A stretch of 64,000 bases of DNA from positions 14,919,561 to 14,983,560 of the forward strand of contig NC_088775.1 of assembly GCF_954871325.1 (NCBI RefSeq), given 5' to 3'. Under the pieces are notes generated by a model. It was not told the DNA's origin. It made no database searches and worked only from the letters and a program-made list of their open reading frames with translations. The stretch comes from Gordionus sp. m RMFG-2023 (Eukaryota > Nematomorpha > Gordioida > Chordodea > Parachordodidae). Positions 61,401 to 64,000 of this stretch are shown piece after piece (the first letter of the stretch is position 1; every line of letters begins with the position of its first letter). The position numbers were made by a program, and so were the translations under genes.

Positions 61401-64000
61401 ATAACCTGAAAAAGTAATCTGCCCTGCTTACCGAGAGGATCCTGATTTATGGCGATTAGTCGTTTATTGAGTAATATTTCGTGTTTTATCCGGTGAGGAA
61501 TGCGAGTTAAATCGTTCGACATTATGAGAGGAGCGGCAAGAATGGCCCATATAGCCATGTGTGCTTTGCTTTGCTCAAAAGAAAGACCGGGGGCTCCAAC
61601 CATCACCTTTTTATATGTTGTGTGAAGAGGTTAATTGGAACCAGAACCCTTTCTTATAAAATTTATAGGGAAAATTGGTTCTACCAAAAGTGCAAGTAAT
61701 TTAATTATTTGATTCTTTTGTTTTTATTTGATTTGGAACCAGAAACAGATGCTGAAACCCTCAAAAGCGCGTCTAAAAAACAGGAAATAATCCCACTTTT
61801 CATAATTTTAGGAACAAAATCAGGTTCCAATTAATGTTATTAATACATGTATATTATCGGCAATGCGTTATTTTTTCAACTCTAAATCTTTTTTGAGATT
61901 TTTTAAAATTTAAAAATCTGATTTTACCGAAAAGTATTCTATCATGTTTGGAATATCTACCCTCTAAATTTCGAGGATTTTGCCATCAATTTTATTAGTT
62001 TTTTCAAAGAATTTTTAAATATAAATTATAAATGAATGACTCAAAGATTAACGGTAAAAGCGTCTACAATTCATAGTTGGAATATATTTCTAATCAGATT
62101 TTTAAATATAAGCACTCAAGTTGAAAAATAGCATATTGCGGTTAACATATACATATTTTTAAATAGATTAAAAAATTTATTCGATTTATAATAAGCAAAA
62201 AATTTAATTTATGTTTTTAAAAACTTACCCCGTTCATATCTAATAAAAAAATATTTAATGTTACTTGATCCGGATCATTCCAGGCGCCAGGAGATGCGCT
62301 CGATATCAACGATTCTTGTTTATAGGCGTAGTAGGATATTATGTCTTTGATTAAATTCCAATCATCTCTTATATCCCAATAATTTCTCCACAAGTTGCAA
62401 TGCTTGGCGATGTATCTGTAATTTGGCTAAAGATACGTATTTTTAAAAATAAAAATTAAGCATCCTTTATTTTGTAACTGAGAGTCGGGGGGGGGGGCAA
62501 CTATGGGTATAATAAATACTCATTTTAAAAAATCGAATAAATTAAAATTAATTAAATAACAAGAGAACCTTTAAATATTGAATTTGGAAATAAAAAAATA
62601 ACAAAATTTTATACAAATTGATTAGTTCGCAATAAATCCATTTTGGATGACATTGAAAATAGCATCGTCGCCAGATATTAAAAAATAGAATATAAATTAT
62701 GATGATGTTAATAATTATCAATCAATTATTATTTTTTCTATTATACTAGTTCTTTATTCGATTTCTAATTTCAAAAAAAAAATAGTCCTAAACAGTGATA
62801 CCGATCAAACGGTTTCCTTAGGTACTTTATCATAATGTCGCTAACCACCAAACTTAACTTTGGTCCAACGGTCAAGCTTTTAGACTACATTTGACTTGAC
62901 TAAGCTCAGTCTCAGCTTAAAGAGTGAGAGTTGGCCAAAGTTAGGAGATTTAAAAACGTAACCCAATTGTGGAACCTAAGAAATCCCGTAGCCACTGGGA
63001 ATGGGATTTATCATGACATTTAGCTATGACTAAGAAAAAGATATCCGAAATGCCAGTGTCCACTCAGAGAAACCTAGATTTTGCAATATATCCAAATTAG
63101 TGATGCAAAATAGCTCCAATTTGTGTCGATTTTTAAAAACGACTAATTCAGTATTTTATATAGAAAAATATTAAGCAAGCCTGAAAATCTTTCCCAAAAA
63201 TGGCACAAAGGTTTGGACAGCTATTAGCGTCATTTCAATGCTTAGGCAATATTATTCTGGCTAAAAAATTGAGATGGTCGTTTTAAAAAATTGGCTCAAA
63301 TGAAGCGATTTTCCATCAAAAATCCGAATAATTTTTTTTTAATATTATGAATGTGATCACGTTAGTAATTGGTAATAAATCACCTCACCAATATTATAAC
63401 CCTCGTTTATTTTGCCTGTACATTTAAAATTAAAAATTGCAATTTATATTTTTCCATAATGTTTCTGAATAAAATCAAAATATTATTGGAAAAATTTCGG
63501 TTTTTTTTCTCGAAATTTTCCTTAGATTACCTCCGTGTTAAACTATACTTTCATATTTTGTATTTCGAGAGATAATTAGATACGAAAATGAAATAGAAAT
63601 TTAATAACAATATATATCGTCACTTGAGAATTAGGTAATTCCATATCCATTTTATGTCAAAAATGACTTCTTTTTTTTACATAAATCAATTTTTTATAAT
63701 TATAATATACTATTTACACAAAAAAAATCCGAAAAATATTTATAAAATAAGTTAAATTATAGACAATATAATGTAACAGGATCCTTGAAAACAATAGTTA
63801 ATTTTAAAAAATTGCACTCTTCTGTAAAATTAAAGTGAGATGGAATAATCCAATTCTCAGGGGACGATATTAAAAGATATTTCGTTTCAATAAAGGATGA
63901 ATAATCATTATTTCCTTACATATGATGCGATTATAAGTTATAAAGAGTTTGATTTTAAACCTCGATACCGATGTATCTTTGGTAATAAGGCCAACTGCAC
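58448..64000 (-). CDS. GLA: GH27 alpha-galactosidase / alpha-N-acetylgalactosaminidase, 5' part off the right edge
   Basis: Lysosomal glycosidase that removes terminal alpha-galactose or alpha-GalNAc. Exons (minus): 64000-63961 (CSWPYYQRYIGIE), 62426-62265 (PNYRYIAKHCNLWRNYWDIR), 61606-61406 (GLSFEQSKAHMAIWAILAAP then INQDPLGKQGR), 61316-61094 (beta-domain, VQVWIRPILPRGSYALALLY), 58554-58448 (ITGKDKWVM through SKPGVVFLQVNPFNN, stop). Phases 0,0,0,1 all agree. The general acid/base aspartate is expected in RNYWDIRDDW, which is present; WNDPD is also kept. The N-terminal half with the nucleophile (DFLKFDGC in the family) lies beyond the window. GLA and NAGA cannot be told apart from this part. 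Introns are 1534, 658, 89 and 2539 bp. After WNDPDQ there are two in-phase donors, GTAACA (62264) and a stronger GGG|GTAAGT 39 bp further; the first gives the family length. Confidence 0.93.
59425..59592. repeat. Family A MITE, diverged, in the last GLA intron
   Basis: GTTTGAGCCAATTTTAAAAA at the left and TTTTGGCTAAAATCTTGAGT near the right face each other. Central blocks are diverged. Confidence 0.5.
59856..60175. repeat. MITE-like element with G-run, related to 9535-9885
   Basis: Left end ATAGGCGTGATGAGG and right end CCTGATTACACCTA form an imperfect inverted pair. Inside are a run of G (about 59874-59883) and CACCCCCATCTCCCCC. Confidence 0.45.
60248..60830. repeat. Family F inverted-repeat element
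   Basis: ATTGGGATATATGATTCATG at the left is answered by GGATTCCATATCCCAAAACG at the right, and TTTTAAATCATTTA by AAATGATTCAAAATTAA. The open frame at 60379-60585 lies between the arms and looks like low-complexity hydrophobic read-through. Confidence 0.55.
61845..62150. repeat. Family E inverted-repeat element in a GLA intron
   Basis: Left CGGCAATGCGTTATTTTTTC; right AAGTTGAAAAATAGCATATT then GCGGTTAACATATAC. It has the ATTCTATCATGTTTGGAATA block also seen at 26475. Confidence 0.55.
62786..63010. repeat. Imperfect palindromic element in a GLA intron
   Basis: CAGTGATACCGATCAAACGG with CCTTAGGTAC near the left pairs with AACCTAAGAAATCCCGTAGC then CACTG at the right. An inner pair, TTAACTTTGGTCCAACGG against GAGTTGGCCAAAGTTAG, is also present. 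Confidence 0.5.
63100..63318. repeat. Palindromic MITE, family A copy, in a GLA intron
   Basis: TAGTGATGCAAAATAGCTCC opens the copy and AAATGAAGCGATTTTCCATC closes it. Central blocks ATTAAGCAAGCCTGAAAATC and GGCACAAAGGTTTGGACAGC match the family. Confidence 0.7.

Noticed and set aside
1-64000. LTR retroelements, Polintons, CRISPR arrays, rRNA or bacterial genes
   Set aside because: No paired LTRs, reverse transcriptase or integrase motifs, capsid genes, regularly spaced repeats or operon structure were seen by eye.

Overview
This window is eukaryotic, and almost certainly animal, nuclear DNA. It is strongly AT-rich, its genes are split by GT-AG introns, and between them lie many transposon relics. 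No bacterial-style operons, CRISPR arrays, rRNA genes, or LTR or virus-like elements were recognised. Six gene models were built by joining exons whose reading phases agree and whose translations match known animal families. All family matches are from memory, not from a database search.

Layout, left to right. An LMBR1-family nine-pass membrane protein gene (minus) runs from 7041 off the left edge. A YAE1-like gene (minus) has three exons between 15104 and 12649. IMMP2L, mitochondrial inner membrane peptidase subunit 2 (minus), spans about 37589 to 17927. A plus-strand LRR-Ig-FN3-transmembrane receptor of the LRRN type (23973-29080) is nested inside a giant IMMP2L intron. ISCU, the Fe-S cluster scaffold (minus), lies at 52321-50664. 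A GH27 alpha-galactosidase / alpha-N-acetylgalactosaminidase gene (minus) enters from the right edge and ends at 58448. The rest is introns and intergenic DNA full of DNA transposons, palindromic MITEs, tRNA-derived SINE-like modules and minisatellites.

Two features stand out. The LRRN-like gene in antiparallel orientation inside IMMP2L is the arrangement seen in humans, where LRRN3 lies inside an IMMP2L intron, so this may be an ancient preserved nesting. Intron size is also polarised: introns near the 5' ends of LMBR1, IMMP2L and ISCU are only 37-45 bp, while later introns of the same genes reach kilobases. Such 5' micro-introns are known from schistosomes and small introns are common in planarians, so a flatworm is a reasonable guess, but the sequence does not prove it.

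Mobile elements with clear ends include a 1.6-kb hAT element with a perfect 8-bp target duplication (53531-55127), a 1.67-kb foldback element with 17-bp GC-rich minisatellite ends and a 9-bp duplication (40579-42250), a 2.2-kb foldback element with about 600-bp inverted ends (10279-12501), and a family of about 200-bp palindromes with about 14 copies. The genes do not form one pathway. IMMP2L and ISCU both act in mitochondria, YAE1 in cytosolic Fe-S protein maturation, the GH27 enzyme in lysosomes, and LMBR1 and the LRRN-like protein in membranes.
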